Positions 35,901 through 45,448 are shown, counted from the first letter of the stretch. The stretch: 64,000 nt of DNA from Atherix ibis (GCA_958298945.1 OY282606.1:45645920-45709919); one strand, 5' to 3'. The notes: generated by a model from the letters alone, not told the origin. Numbers and translations are program-made.

Positions 35901-38900
35901 TTTTTTTTTTGTAATTTTGAAAATAATCAAAGATGAATTTTGGTTTTTTGTACTTACCATTTCAACAATTCGTTCACCATGTGATAATTCACGTCGAGTT
36001 ATTTCATCTCGCAATCGTACTATTTCCTCATTGGGACTATTGATTATAGGCGGATTATCTACTACGTCTAAGGATCGTCTTGCCATTTCATCATTTCGTT
36101 TTTTTATACCAATTAAAGCTTCTTCTAATCTATTAGAAAAAGAAAAGCAAATAAGATTATTTGAGATGATTAAATATATGGTTTGGTAATGGGATGGTTG
36201 GCTCAAGGGGCTACACAAAAACCTGTTCGCGAAGTAATGCTGGGTTAGTTGGAATTTGCTTAGTATGTCAGAGATTATATGCTAAAACCGAAAAGATTGG
36301 CAGGTGGGATTTCAGAAAAAGGAAAGCAGAATGTCTATTTCGAATTTTAAGCAGCTCCCACACCAAAAATTTTGTTACGGATGTTCGGTAGACTGGTTTA
36401 TAGGTAAAAGCCTAATCAGTTGTTAAATGAGCATTACTAATTGTCGATTCTAATTGTCACTGGGTTATCAGACAAGACAAGTTAGGGATTATTGCAGCTC
36501 TGGACGCATGGGATTACCAGGTCAACCTCATATACACGCTTTTTACCCAATATACTCACATGACCTGAAAACCAACACAATTCCAAATTCTTGTTGTTGA
36601 GCGGATTGGATAATAATTAATTCGGTAATTTGCATGTAAGATGCCTACGCCATGTGACAGAGGACATCTTATAGCACCACGACCGTAAGGCCATTTTTCG
36701 ACCTCATTGTACGTGTGGGAAGCTATTTAAACGAGTCTGGTCTGTGGTTAATTGGGAAGCTTGTTCTAAAAGATTAAAGAGGGTACTTGAAATAGATCTA
36801 TGACCTCCATAAATGGAGGAATTCTGTTTGCGAAATAATTATTGGTCTAGTGGCATTCATATACATATATGTTAGTATGTGAGTGATGTTAAACTGAATT
36901 CCAACAATGTTTTTTCTAAGTAGGCTACATCGAATTGCGCTAAGTACCGGGTCACTTGATGGGTCACGAATAGCTTCGAGGGCATTGTGACTTTCACCGA
37001 AAATTCGAATGTGTTTGCTTCTTGTTAAAATTCCACTTATTCTAATTGCTTAAAATTCGACATCGAAAGGGTAACTGTACACAGTACATAATATAATACT
37101 TTTTGGATATAGAATAAAATACACATTATATTATCTTTGAAAGTTATTATTTATACAAAATAGGTTCCATTACACTCAATACAATGTTTGGAACGATCAA
37201 CCAGCGCATGAATAGATTTTTTTATGTCAATAAATACAGCTGTTTTCCTGCTGGATATTCAGGTCTAACACGACAAATTCTTTTCCACAAACGATCTAAA
37301 ACATCTAAATAGTATTCTCCATTAACAGTTCGACCTTTTGGAACAAATTACTTGTGGACAATACCCTTCGAATCATAAAAAGAAATCAACATTGTCTTAA
37401 TTCGAGACTTCTGAATACGCAATTTTTTTGGTTTTAGCTCGCCTTTGGACTTCCATTCAGCAAATTGACGCTTAGTTTCAGGATCATATTCAAAGCACCA
37501 TGACTCATCACCAGTTATGATCGAATCAAGAAAGTGTGGATCGTTTTCAGCAGTTTCCTTTGCAATAAAGTGTGGATACGTACCACACGAGCGATTTTTT
37601 GGTCTTCATTTAATTCATGTGGAACAGAACGCGCACATACCTTTCTTTTACCCAAATCTTCAGTTAAAATTCTCCAAATAGTGTTTTTACTCGTATTTAA
37701 TTACTCAGCCAACATTCTCGTAGTAAAATTTTGCATCGATAGCAATGATTTGTATCGATGCAAATTTTACTACGATAGATGGCGCTGCATGTTGTATGAT
37801 TTAAATATAAAGTTCGATTATTTTTGGGACACACTGTGTAAGCCTAAAAAGTCCTAAAATAATTTAGATCAGAATGAATATTACCAAAGGGTCCTATGAC
37901 TTAAACAATATTCGTAAGTAATAGTAAAGCATTACCAAGTTCATTTTAACAGTTCCAGGAAAAGATTTGTGCAAAAACATAAATCGCTTTTCATTTTTCC
38001 ATATCTGCTTAGTAACGTTGACACTCTCAACTCTGCTCCCAGCTAACCTTTCCTATCTGGGTAATAGGGCGATTCTCGGAAGATTAAAAATTGATTGAAT
38101 GGATCTATTTCAAGTTCAAATATCATTAAGCAATTAGGGGATGCATCAATTTTTAAAATGATGGTAGAAATTATTGTTTTGATCAAGTTACTGCGATATT
38201 TATACAAGCCGAAAGAAATGGGACTACGACCAGTTGTAATCAGAATAGCGTAGAGATCTGAAATATTTTCTATCGGAGAGATCTGAAATATTCCACAGGC
38301 TAATTTTATAAAACGGTTAACTACTGCTTTAGCATCAGTAATTTTATAAAAGATTCTATATTCAAACGATTCTGTAGGTTTTACTACAAAGACTATATAA
38401 TTTAATATTTATATAACTATAAAACTATATAAGTAGTATATGAAATAGGACTAAATATAGATCCCTCAAAAATACTAAAATGTATAGGCCATATATTAAA
38501 ATATGAAAAAGTTTTCGTTGATTTGAAAATGATATTTTTATAAAAAATAAATGATAATATTTTCTTTAAAAATAAAAAAACATATTTAATTTAAAATAAA
38601 ATTAAGAAAAAATACTTACTTTTTATTTGTCGTGACACTTTCCTTCATATTGACTGTCATTAGTTCTGCTACTCGAGTTAAGCTTGAATTTTCTTCTCTT
38701 AAATTTTCAATTTCAGCTTCAAGATGACTTTGCTGTATCGGAAAAAATTAAATAGAAAAAATATAAAAATTGTTTTTTCATTAAAAAATTGGCATAATGA
38801 AGTAATCTTGAAAAAATATTTGTTTTTAGCAATTTTGTAATAATACGAAAAGAATATTTAACAAAAAATATATATCCAAATCAGGCTTCGCTTGCCTCTA

Positions 38901-40477
38901 TTTAATAAATTAGCTACTTTAGTAAATGGAATTATTAGGAAAAATTAATATTTAGAACTATTTAAGAGTGTTATTATGAATCGCTTAATGACTAAATAAA
39001 TATGGTTAAAAAATGTCTTTCATAGAAAAAAATGTTTAAAGCATTTTCGTAATGTCCAAAAAATATTTTGAATAAAAAAGAAATTTTCTTAAAGTACATT
39101 TCAGAGATTTCGTCCGAAAATTCAAAAACCACAAACTAATTTTCAACTTTCAATTTTTGCTAGTACAAAAAATGTTTATAAACATTTTAAACTTGAGTAA
39201 ACATTACTATTTTGAAGAGAACGTTTATAAACAATGGCTGCTGTTGAATTGTAATCGTTACAGTGTCGTTGGCCTTCGATTAATTTATATAAAATAAAGT
39301 TCTTCAGAATAGGATATTGTAAAAAAATGTTATCCATAAAAAAATAAAATTATACAATATAAAATTTGATATAGTAAAAAAAAATTATCTATAAAAAAAT
39401 TATAAATTTATGGCTTTTTGGAACCTTGGAAGGTAGAAATGCGCTATGCTTTCTTAGTCCTTTAATTTTACAATAAATGCAAATAAATTGTTTTTATATC
39501 AAAAAAATTCTAATTAAAAAGTAAAAGAATTTCGGAAAATATTTGTTGGTTGTAGAAATTTTTAACCTTAATTCATTTTAAGAAAAATTTTAACACAAAT
39601 TCACTTACATTTTCTGATAGTTCGGATATTTTTTCATTGGCCTCATACAATTGCAGTTCGGTATTATTGAGATTTGTTTTAAGTTGTGTAAATTCAATCA
39701 TCAACTTTTGAATACACTCAATATCAATAATACTCGATGGATCCTTTTCAGTTTCAACTAAACTTTCATATTCATTTGTATTTACAGTTGGCATCAATTT
39801 GTCTATTTGCTCCTTGAACTTTTTATTACTATCTATTAATTGGTTATACTCCTTTTGTACATCCCGTAACTCTTTTAATTGTTTAGATAACCTAAATTAA
39901 ACAACAATAATAAAATACAAATTTAAATAAAATGTAACTAAACTTACGTTCTAACTTTGTCCAAATTTTCTTGTTGATTCGATTTCACAGTCATTTTCTC
40001 CTCCATGACAGAGTTCATTTTGTGATTCAAATCGACTATTTGGGATTTCATATTAGCCTGTTGAACTGTTAGATTTTTTACCTGCGTCTTTAGTTCAGCA
40101 TTTATTTTTTCTAAAGCCGTCTTTTCTTGTAAGCCTATTTCGTACGTGCCATGGAAAAAAGAAATTCATATTTAACAAGTAAACTTGATAGAAATCAATA
40201 AAATCGAATAAATATTATTATGATAAATATGGTATATTAAAAATGAAATAAAAACAAATATCCCCCATGTCCCAATCAGCCACAACTTACTTGCATTATG
40301 TTTTTCTGTTAGCAATTCATTCTCCTCCTTTAGGGCAATATTATCCTCCAAGAGTGTAAATAAATCAGTATCAGGATCTGTTTTATTATAGTTCGGGTCA
40401 CGTACTCTACTGCGACTACGTGTCTTCCCTTCTGGTGTGCGGAATGTTGCCACCGGAATCCTACCACGACGTTCCAT
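20819..40477 (-). CDS. Shootin-1-like coiled-coil protein, seven coding exons
   Basis: Exons in order of translation: 40477-40291, 40134-39948, 39891-39609, 38732-38620, 36129-35958, 33497-33008 and 20997-20819. All have GT..AG borders and phases agree, giving 1611 nt, 536 residues. The start ATG (40477-40475) follows a splice acceptor (AAAAG, GTC, ATG), so 5' UTR exons lie upstream. Residues about 15-300 are heptad-rich coiled coil (LLEDNIALKEENELL, LQEKTALEKI, LEAEIENLREENSS). Exon 6 adds another coil, a CxxC pair (TVCLKCSR) and a proline run (PPPPPTPPPPPPPPLP). The last exon reads LDALMKELKGGGVTLRRARR, then ALEEMFDVIE. Coiled coil, proline run and a short C-terminal KxGVxLR element together resemble shootin-1, which links actin flow to adhesion in growing axons. 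The family name rests on this layout, and another coiled-coil actin regulator is possible. The 12-kb intron before the last exon could hide further exons. Confidence 0.68.
21900..22440 (-). pseudogene. DDE transposase remnant
   Basis: Only fragments remain. The clearest is LWFQQDGASIHTARNIIDFL, which matches the QQDGAxxHTAR motif of Tc1/mariner-superfamily transposases. The catalytic third-Asp region is degraded. Confidence 0.6.
22445..22560. repeat. Near-perfect 116-bp palindrome
   Basis: Arms 22445-22496 and 22509-22560 (52 nt each) pair with a single mismatch around a 12-nt loop. It lies between the transposase remnant and the right terminal repeat of the host element. Confidence 0.93.
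22610..23121 (+). repeat. Dispersed repeat family A, copy 1
   Basis: It shares stretches with the other copies: GCACCATAACAATGAGACTATTTGG (22676, written here with its variant bases) matches 36673 and 55866. The GGAACTCTACTC...TTTGCTGACATTTG part (22850-22900) matches, in reverse, 43815-43870. The class is unknown and no clear coding frame remains. Confidence 0.55.
23124..24200 (+). mobile_element. Mariner-like element, internally deleted, 3' end lost
   Basis: The left terminal repeat begins CGAGGGTCGTTCAATAAG after a TA (23122-23123). It carries a plus-strand transposase related to the irritans-type mariners. No matching right terminal repeat is found after the transposase, so the 3' end is truncated or replaced near 24200. 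It sits inside or beside repeat family A. Confidence 0.75.
23301..24179 (+). pseudogene. Mariner transposase pseudogene lacking the first catalytic Asp region
   Basis: The N-terminal part (MEKSEFRAVIKHFHLK ... ISQGTVASILHEKLSVKK) holds two helix-turn-helix units. It breaks after KISAR and resumes at QSSQWIFKGERAPKK, so about 50 residues with the TVDETW-type first-Asp motif are missing. HQDNARVHTC (second Asp) and YSPDLAPSDYFLF (third Asp) follow, separated by a frameshift near 23920. The end reads CIELKGDYV, the usual mariner C-terminus. Confidence 0.88.
24240..25175 (+). pseudogene. R1-clade non-LTR retrotransposon fragment (RT and C-terminus)
   Basis: This is a GC-richer block with broken frames. 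RGDRLIAYVDELLLVIE (24480-24530) aligns with the R1 RT active site YADDLLLLVE, so the second catalytic Asp has become Glu. VRYLGVKVGERLNF, then RVQRLALYACLNVSRIVSTDA, and finally WQRRWDES...TGHGSMNGFLH (25060-25165) follow in the order found at the R1 ORF2 C-terminus. Upstream parts are missing, and stops and frameshifts separate the pieces. Confidence 0.78.
25250..25860 (+). repeat. Dispersed repeat family A, copy 2
   Basis: The segment with GTAGATATTCTCAACACC, GCATTTCTTTTCGA, TTTCTACCAG or TTTCGATCA, and CAATCAGGATTAAG corresponds in order to 56580-56890. No intact frame is present. Confidence 0.5.
25983..26038. repeat. Perfect 18-bp inverted repeat
   Basis: TGGATTTGTCGTAGATGT at 25983-26000 and its exact reverse complement at 26021-26038 surround a 20-nt loop. 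Confidence 0.9.
26381..26453. repeat. Foldback with flanking 10-bp direct repeat
   Basis: A perfect 21-bp inverted repeat (26394-26414 and 26423-26443, loop of 8) is bracketed by CGCCATAATT at 26381-26390 and 26444-26453. The direct repeat looks like a target duplication around a 53-bp insertion. Template switching during repair would give a similar result. Confidence 0.75.
27914..27976. repeat. Three tandem copies of a 23-bp unit
   Basis: GAGGTTATGTTCAA begins at 27914, 27937 and 27960. Each unit contains AGGTT and, in the last two, AACCT six bases later. Confidence 0.85.
28211..28298. repeat. 50-bp tandem duplication
   Basis: AAATCTAATAAATATTTT through CATATTTCCTT at 28211-28250 recurs at exactly +50 with three or so substitutions. 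Confidence 0.85.
29132..29323 (-). other. Minus-strand reading frame of unknown nature, possible exon
   Basis: A 63-residue frame contains SQRQHPNACLNDFNKCDPQ and YILKHLLKVDYINMHFYN, a composition unlike the AT-driven noise around it. An acceptor (AATAACAG) lies just before SQRQ, near 29284. A donor could be AAAG/GTGGAT near 29207, which is weak. The acceptor phase does not match exon 6 of the shootin-like gene, so if real it belongs to another transcript or to a repeat. Confidence 0.2.
29324..33007. other. Intron of the shootin-like gene, right part
   Basis: No gene seen. A less AT-rich patch lies at 29380-29660. From about 31190 to 32630 the plus strand is strongly purine (A/G) biased, with A-rich runs and TA microsatellites at 32110-32165 and 32495-32520. 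Confidence 0.5.
32108..32170. repeat. TA/CA-type microsatellite
   Basis: Runs of ATATATAT separated by short CACATA units. Confidence 0.75.
33008..33497 (-). CDS. Poly-proline exon of the shootin-like gene
   Basis: Acceptor TTTGTAG (ending 33498) and donor GTAGGT (33007). It encodes 163 residues: coiled coil, CxxC, a Ser/Leu stretch, a poly-Pro run of about 20 residues (33180-33230 region, repeated GGT/GGC on the plus strand), then a Ser/Gly/Asn-rich tail. Poly-Pro runs of this kind bind profilin, EVH1 or SH3 domains in other proteins; the partner here is unknown. Confidence 0.78.
34066..34987 (+). mobile_element. Mellifera-type mariner, deleted in its 3' half, both ends intact
   Basis: TA flanks both sides (34064-34065 and 34988-34989). 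Left end TTGGTTTGTTCGGAAAG and right end (reverse) TTGGGTTGTTCGGAAA match, followed by TAATTT. At 922 bp it is about 350 bp short of a whole element. It lies in the intron between exons 5 and 6 of the shootin-like gene, in opposite orientation. Confidence 0.9.
34238..34965 (+). pseudogene. Truncated mariner transposase pseudogene
   Basis: It starts MESEKQHFRHILLFCYRKDK, has one in-frame stop (WFAKF then stop, near 34388), then the second helix-turn-helix (ITTREIAERLNLSNSTVHDYLKRL) and the linker WVPHLL. The first catalytic Asp is present in ITGDEKWVVYNN. A frameshift follows near 34800, and homology ends at PELINRKG, just before the second-Asp motif. The second and third catalytic Asp are deleted, so it cannot be active. 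A related 3' half is at 55290-55553. Confidence 0.88.
35958..36129 (-). CDS. Internal coiled-coil exon of the shootin-like gene
   Basis: Acceptor TAATAG (36130) and donor GTAAGT (35957). It encodes LEEALIGIKKRNDEMARRS, then a short break with DNPPIINSP, then a further charged helix ending GERIVEM. Confidence 0.75.
36200..37079 (+). repeat. Dispersed repeat family A, copy 3
   Basis: TAGCACCACGACCGTAAGG (36671-36689) matches 22676 and 55866. GGGTCACGAATAGCTTCGA near 36960 is the reverse complement of 43430-43446. It lies in the intron between exons 4 and 5 of the shootin-like gene and abuts a mariner end at 37080. Confidence 0.55.
37150..37720 (-). pseudogene. Mariner-like transposase pseudogene
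   Basis: Read on the minus strand with frameshifts: NTIWRILTEDLGKRKVCARS and VPHELNEDQK, then FLDSIITGDESWCFEYDPE (first Asp), LRIQKSRIKTMLISFYDSKG and a stretch ending RVRPEYPAGKQLY. It then jumps near 37225 to the C-terminal ALVDRSKHCIECNGTYF. The second and third catalytic Asp regions are deleted. Confidence 0.82.
37719..37774. repeat. 22-bp palindrome with one bulge
   Basis: Arms 37719-37741 and 37753-37774 are complementary apart from one extra T, around an 11-nt loop. It lies at the N-terminal edge of the transposase remnant. Confidence 0.9.
37841..38619. other. Intron sequence, no feature seen
   Basis: This is AT-rich intron between coding exons 4 and 5 of the shootin-like gene. TCTGAAATATT is duplicated at about 38258 and 38282. 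Confidence 0.5.
38620..38732 (-). CDS. Internal coiled-coil exon of the shootin-like gene
   Basis: Acceptor ATACAG (38733) and donor GTAAGT (38619). It encodes QSHLEAEIENLREENSSL and TRVAELMTVNMKESVTTNK, all helical. The phases fit both neighbours. Confidence 0.75.
39609..39891 (-). CDS. Internal coiled-coil exon of the shootin-like gene
   Basis: Acceptor TTTAG (39892) and donor GTAAGT (39608). It encodes 94 residues rich in Leu/Lys/Glu heptads, with an acidic insert (ETEKDPSSIIDIE) in the middle. Confidence 0.76.
39948..40477 (-). CDS. First two coding exons of the shootin-like gene
   Basis: Exon 40477-40291 begins MERRGRIPVATFRTPEGKTR, a basic N-terminus, then a helix; its donor is GTAAGT (40290). 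Exon 40134-39948 (acceptor AATAG, donor GTAAGT) is coiled coil throughout. The ATG was chosen because no in-frame codon upstream is supported beyond the acceptor immediately before it. Confidence 0.74.
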
Positions 40478-41539
40478 GACCTTTTCAATAAATATAAAAT
40501 TATCACTTATAAGTTTACGCAATCAAAATACTAATTGCAATGGAATTTGTTGTGTTTTTTTTTTAATCGTAATTGAAATTTTATTAATGGAAAAAAGAAG
40601 AAAGACTTCTACTGGCACGCATTCGATTAGATTAGATTCCAATACTGAAAGGGTTAATAGAGTTCAATTTTATGCTGTTGATTTATTCAAATCGTGTAAG
40701 AGTTTATATTATTTTACTACCATTTTTAGATCATCGAGTTTTTTGTTTAATTTTTTATTATAATGTTCATATACAAAAAAAATTACTTTTTCAAATGATT
40801 CCTATTTAAGTGGTGAATTAATAATGAAAATTTCTATAAAACAACATTTAAAAATTCTTGTTGCCAAAAATAAATATTAAGAAAAAATTCAGGTTATAGT
40901 CTTTTTTAACAATTAGTTTCTTCTGGGAGTTGAATAATTTTTTTCAAACTATAAAATGTTCTATTTAAAGAAAATCCAACTTTACTGATACTAATCTTAA
41001 ATTTAAAAACAAAAATTTAAAAAAATATGTATCTTTTAATAATAAAATATTAGAAATATATTAAAAATAGTATCATTAAAGTGTAAAGGTGAAATTCGGA
41101 GTTTTTTTTTTAATTTTTACTCAGAGACATTCAGTCAGTTGTTGTCCTAAATAGAACTTTTTTATAAATTGAGCATTTAATTGTTATCAATATTTTTTTA
41201 ATTAAAAAAATTCATTTTTTTATATTGAAGATATGACTGAGCGTTTATAAAAAGTTTTTTTTTATCAATAATTTCGTAGTATAACTCGAAAATAAGTACA
41301 ACTTTTCTAGATTTAATGATTTTTTACTTAAAATTTTTTTCCATCATTGTGATACTTTAAGAGATAAAATTAAAATTAAATACTATAATTTGAAACATTT
41401 TTTTAAAAACTGAAGCACTGCAATGACTTTTTAAAAAAATAATTTTTCGGAAAGACTTAATCAATTTTTATTAGTATATTAAAATTATAAATTAAATCAT
41501 TTTAATTATAAAAAGAAGAACTTATAAAAAATGCATTTT
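40478..41539. other. Upstream or intronic AT-rich DNA
   Basis: This is probably intron 1 of the shootin-like gene, because the first coding exon begins right after a splice acceptor. No other feature seen. Confidence 0.45.
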
Positions 41540-42009
41540 ATTCGAATTTTATAAGTTAAATAAATTATCCGTAATATATTGGATACTTAATCATGAAAAA
41601 TATATTTTATTACCACTACCGATAAATATTATTCTCCAAAAACTCTTGATATTTTAAGGAAATGGAGAAATAATATCAAAATAATATTACTTTTTTAATA
41701 TTTCAGCTTCATAGTCAAAGTTTTTATTTTCAAATAATTATTTTAAAATTGAAATGAGACCCCATAAAATGTGCGAGTATATAAACAATGTGAGCGTAAT
41801 AGGCAAAATATTACATTATTATTTATGTACATTTGAAAAATATTTGATGTAATTATTTTGGGGTCCTAATAGATAAAGAACTCCGTGCAGGGCGGAAATT
41901 CAGAATTTCCCAATGGTATTTTCTGCTTGTCGAAGAGGGTGACTTATAGTAAAATAGGGCCACCACAACCAAGTGGATACCTTGCGTATCTTAGATGGCA
42001 GTTTTGACA
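41540..42009. repeat. Dispersed repeat family B, copy 1
   Basis: Shared blocks with 58330-58840 in the same order: CATGAAAAATATATTTTA, TAAATATTATT, TTTTGGGGTCCTAA, ATTCAGAATTTCCCAATGG and TATTTTCTGC. Divergence is high. A mariner is inserted at its right edge. Confidence 0.6.
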
Positions 42010-42011
42010 TA

Positions 42012-42874
42012 CGAGGTCTGTTAAAAAAGTATCGCGAATTTTGAATTTCCAGGGGTTACGTATATTAGATTTTCGGTTTTTTTATGGCATTATCTTGGTA
42101 CGCATGTCTCTCACTTATGCCGACAAGCTGCTTTGCTTGCACGTGATTTGGCTCGTCTTGCTAAGGAGCCGTTGGACTCTGTCCGCGATTACCCAAATTT
42201 GCTCCAGCGGATCAAAACTGGTGACAAATCATGGGTTTATGGTTATGACGTGGAAACAAAAGCTCAATCATCCCAATGGAAGCTGCCCCACGAGCCAAAA
42301 CCGAAAGAAGCGCCAAATTCGGTCGAATGCGAAGGTTTTGCTTACAGTTTTCTTCGATTGTAGGGGCGTGGTGCATCATGAGTTCTTGCCACAGTGTAGA
42401 ACGGTCAATAAGGAATATTACCTGTAAGTTATGCGCAAATTGCGGGAAGCTATCCGCCAGCTACGCACGGATTTGTGGAAGAACAAAAATTGGCTTTTGC
42501 ACCATGATAACGCCCCTGCTCACGTATCGTTGCTTGTGCGCGAATTTTTGGCCAAAAACAACACACTAATAATGCCGCCACCGTTATTCCCCAGATCTGG
42601 CCCCCTGTGACTTTTACTTGTTCCCGAAACTGAAGAGCCCTATGAAAGGACGACGATACGCTACGATTGAGGAGATAAAGACAGCAACGAAGGAGGAGCT
42701 GAACAAGATCACGAAAAATGATATTTTGAAGTGCTTCGAGGATTGAAAAAAACGTTGGCTCAAGTGTATAATATCTGGTGGGAATTACGTTGAAGGGGAC
42801 AAAATAGATATTTATGAATAAATAAATAATTTTGAAAAAAATACAAAATTCGCGATACTTTTTGAACAGACAAA
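42012..42874 (+). mobile_element. Mariner-like element, 5'-deleted
   Basis: TA flanks (42010-42011 and 42875-42876). The terminal repeats share GTCTGTTNAAAAAGTATCGC followed by GAATTTTG, about 30 bp. The transposase lacks its DNA-binding domain. Confidence 0.87.
42100..42820 (+). pseudogene. Mariner-like transposase pseudogene
   Basis: The remaining part begins near ARDLARLAKEPLD, then IKTGDKSWVYGYDVETKAQ (first Asp), SSQWKLPHEPKPK, VLLTVFFDCRGVVHHEFLP and LHHDNAPAHVSLLVREFLA (second Asp). The third-Asp segment (APCDFYLFPKLK) is shifted out of frame. Several frameshifts and stops break it. Confidence 0.85.
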
Positions 42875-42879
42875 TAACA

Positions 42880-43965
42880 ATTGGCTTAGATCATTAAGGG
42901 AGTAGGAGTTCTATAAAATTTCCGCTGAAGTAAGTTTATGAATTTAATTTAAATTAAGTTTTAAATAGTTTCCCTTATGCTTATCTTTTCTTAGTGTTAT
43001 ATATTTTGGTTCCATTCATTGACTTCTATCATATATCATAAGCACGATCAAGCGAGTCGAGCCAGTGGAGCACATAGGACTTCCCCAATGGACTCAATCC
43101 TAATAAAAACTAGTTGAAAACCCGTTTATCTCCGCATGCACAAGGTCCAAGTCAGATTAGTTTATGCATTGCTAATTGACGCCTCCATAATTTAGTTAAA
43201 ACTATTATGAGAAGCTAAATTTCGACCTGTCTATCTACAGGAAACTTTTTTTCGAAGAGTTAGGAGGACACGTATTCACGAATGCCGCGACTGACATCAA
43301 TGCAACTTCTTTTTTAGTTGTCGAGGTAAATCCGTGACCTTTCTTTAACATTATTTCCTTACGCGGTGGTTCCGTATTATGAGGAGCTATGGACAATAAA
43401 ATAGGTGATTTAGTCGACACAATATTCAAAGCTATTCGTGACCCATTGAATCATCCTGTACTGAAGCAGTCTCAAGAAAATCTACTCAACAGTAGGAGTG
43501 TCGAGTTGGGATGAGCGTCGAGGCATTCGGGAATTATATTAGCCAGTTGGCTGGAAAATCTCTCTGGCGTCGAATCCTCATACCTATTCTTAATATACCT
43601 TGTCTATTAACGGAATGGCAAACAACGTCCTCAGTAACATGTATAAATATAGACTGGATTGGCCAACTCCCAAAATATCAATCTACTCAATAAACTTAAC
43701 GAAATTCTGGCCACGAAAACTGCTCAAAATCCGAATGGGATTTCACTCATTACTTCCCTTTTAGAAACTACACACGTCCTATCTACCAACCCTGAGGCAT
43801 TCAGTTAACGATTCCATATATATTGAGCAAATGTCAGCAAACCCAGAACCCAGAGTAGAGTTTCTTCTATTGGTTACTTACAGTTGAATTCCTACATCCA
43901 ACAATTTTCATTCTCAAATGCGCTTTTTAATCCGAGCAAACATATTAAAATTTAATAATAAATAT
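42880..43965 (-). repeat. Dispersed repeat family A, copy 4 (inverted)
   Basis: In reverse complement, 43320-43220 (GACAACTAAAAA...AAAGTTTCCTG) matches 56420-56530, and 43870-43810 matches 22850-22900. It is bounded exactly by two mariners (ending 42874 and starting 43967). Confidence 0.55.
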
Positions 43966-43966
43966 A

Positions 43967-45226
43967 AGGTGTAGTAAAAAGAAATCCATTATTTTTGCAT
44001 TAAATTGAAGGTTTTATTTAGCATAGATAGAATGATACGATTTAGATCAAATATGAACCGTTTTGTTCGATAACTTGTTGCCATTTTGGAGGTAATTTCA
44101 TAATGCCTCTCTCATAGAAACCCTCATCCCTATTGGCAAAAACTGGGACAGTCGTTTTTCACAATCTTCTCTTGAGGCGAATTTTTCACCTGCAAAATCA
44201 TTCGTCATAGACAGGAAGAGGTGGTAATCACTTGGTGCCAGGTCCGGACTATAAGGTGGATGCATAAGAACATCCCAACCAAGGTCCCGGAACTTCTGGC
44301 GAGTCACTATCGATGTATGCGGCCTGGCGTTGTCCTGATGGAACACAATTCCTCTCCTATTGACCAAAGCTGGCTGCTTCTAGGCAATTGCTTCTTTCAG
44401 ACGGTCCAATTGTTGACACTATAGGTCCAAATTAAGAGTTCGGCCGTACGGGGAGCAGCTCATAGTAGATGATTCCCTGCCAGTCCCACCAAACACACAG
44501 CAAAACCTTCCTGGCTGTCAATCCTGGCTTGACCACCGTTTGCGCCGGGTGACCGCGAGTTGACCGTAAGTGATCCACTTTTCATCACCAGTAATCATCC
44601 GCTTCAGAAGTGGATCGATATTGTTGCGATTCAGCAGCGATTCGCAGATGGAAATTCGGTCCATGAGGTTTTTTTTGCGATAACTCGTGTGGCACCCATA
44701 CATCGAGCTTCTTTTTGTATCCAGCCTTATTTAAGTGGTTCCAAACGGTTTTTTGTGCAATGTTTAGCTCCTGGGCAATCGAAACAGTGCTTACGTGACG
44801 GTCGGACTCGACGATTTCCATTATTTTATCGACATTTTCGACAATTGGCCTTCCAGAGCGTGATGCATTTTTGACATCAAAATTACCGGAACGCAATCGA
44901 CGAAACCGAAATTGCGAGTGATTGGCTGTTACAGTATCAGAACCATAAACACTATTCACATTTTCAGCTGCCTCGCTTGCGTTTTCGCCTTTATCGAAGA
45001 AAAACTCTAAAATATGGCGTATTTTCTCTTTGTCGGTGTCCATCTTTGACGCGTGCTAAAAAAATACTGAGTCAAGTAATCACAAAACTGTATCAGAAGC
45101 TTTTTTAGTACAAAATCTGATCCTTCTAACGATATCTAGTGCAACCCGATCACACTTTTACAACGGGAGATACAGACTCCTAAAGCCATCTATTGGCAAA
45201 ATAATGGATTACTTTTTACTACAACT
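43967..45226 (-). mobile_element. Mellifera-type mariner, near full length, inactive
   Basis: At 1260 bp it has TA flanks (43965-43966 and 45227-45228) and terminal repeats starting AGGTGTAGTAAAAAG and AGTTGTAGTAAAAAG, which pair for about 29 bp with few mismatches. Confidence 0.93.
44098..45043 (-). pseudogene. Mariner (mellifera-type) transposase pseudogene
   Basis: Pieces in three frames cover the whole protein. 45043-44680 reads MDTDKEKIRHILEFFFDKGE through KKLDVWVPHEL. Then comes MDRISICESLLNRNNIDPLL with MITGDEKWITY (first Asp). From 44370 follow VFHQDNARPHTS (second Asp) and YSPDLAPSDYHLF (third Asp), 34 residues apart as in DD34D mariners. At least two frameshifts, and a break near 44440, prevent translation. 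Confidence 0.92.
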
Positions 45227-45309
45227 TATATATAATATTTTAAATTAGTAATTTGCAAAAAAAAAAATATTTAAATACCAAATATTATTTCACGATTATT
45301 TTCAAATTA

Positions 45310-45382
45310 AAGGCAATTTTCATAAAAAAATTTATTATTATTTAACTAATAATAGTTTTTTTATTATTATGAAAATTGCCTT
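45310..45382. repeat. 16-bp inverted repeat with AT-rich loop
   Basis: AAGGCAATTTTCATAA (45310-45325) and its reverse complement (45367-45382) flank a 41-nt AT-only-like loop. Confidence 0.85.
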
Positions 45383-45448
45383 CAATGTCAGTAAAGATAA
45401 CCTTCACAGCGGTCTTAGTATTGGAAGATACTTAATATCAAATGTTAA

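Larger units (their letters stand above)
37080..37838 (-). mobile_element. Mariner-like element, internally deleted
   Basis: TA flanks (37078-37079 and 37839-37840) and terminal CACAGT at both ends bound a 759-bp element on the minus strand. The transposase middle is missing. Confidence 0.7.

Noticed and set aside
35889..36218. 109-residue minus-strand frame taken as a whole gene
   Set aside because: Only 36129-35958 is coding; the flanks are intron bounded by clear splice sites.
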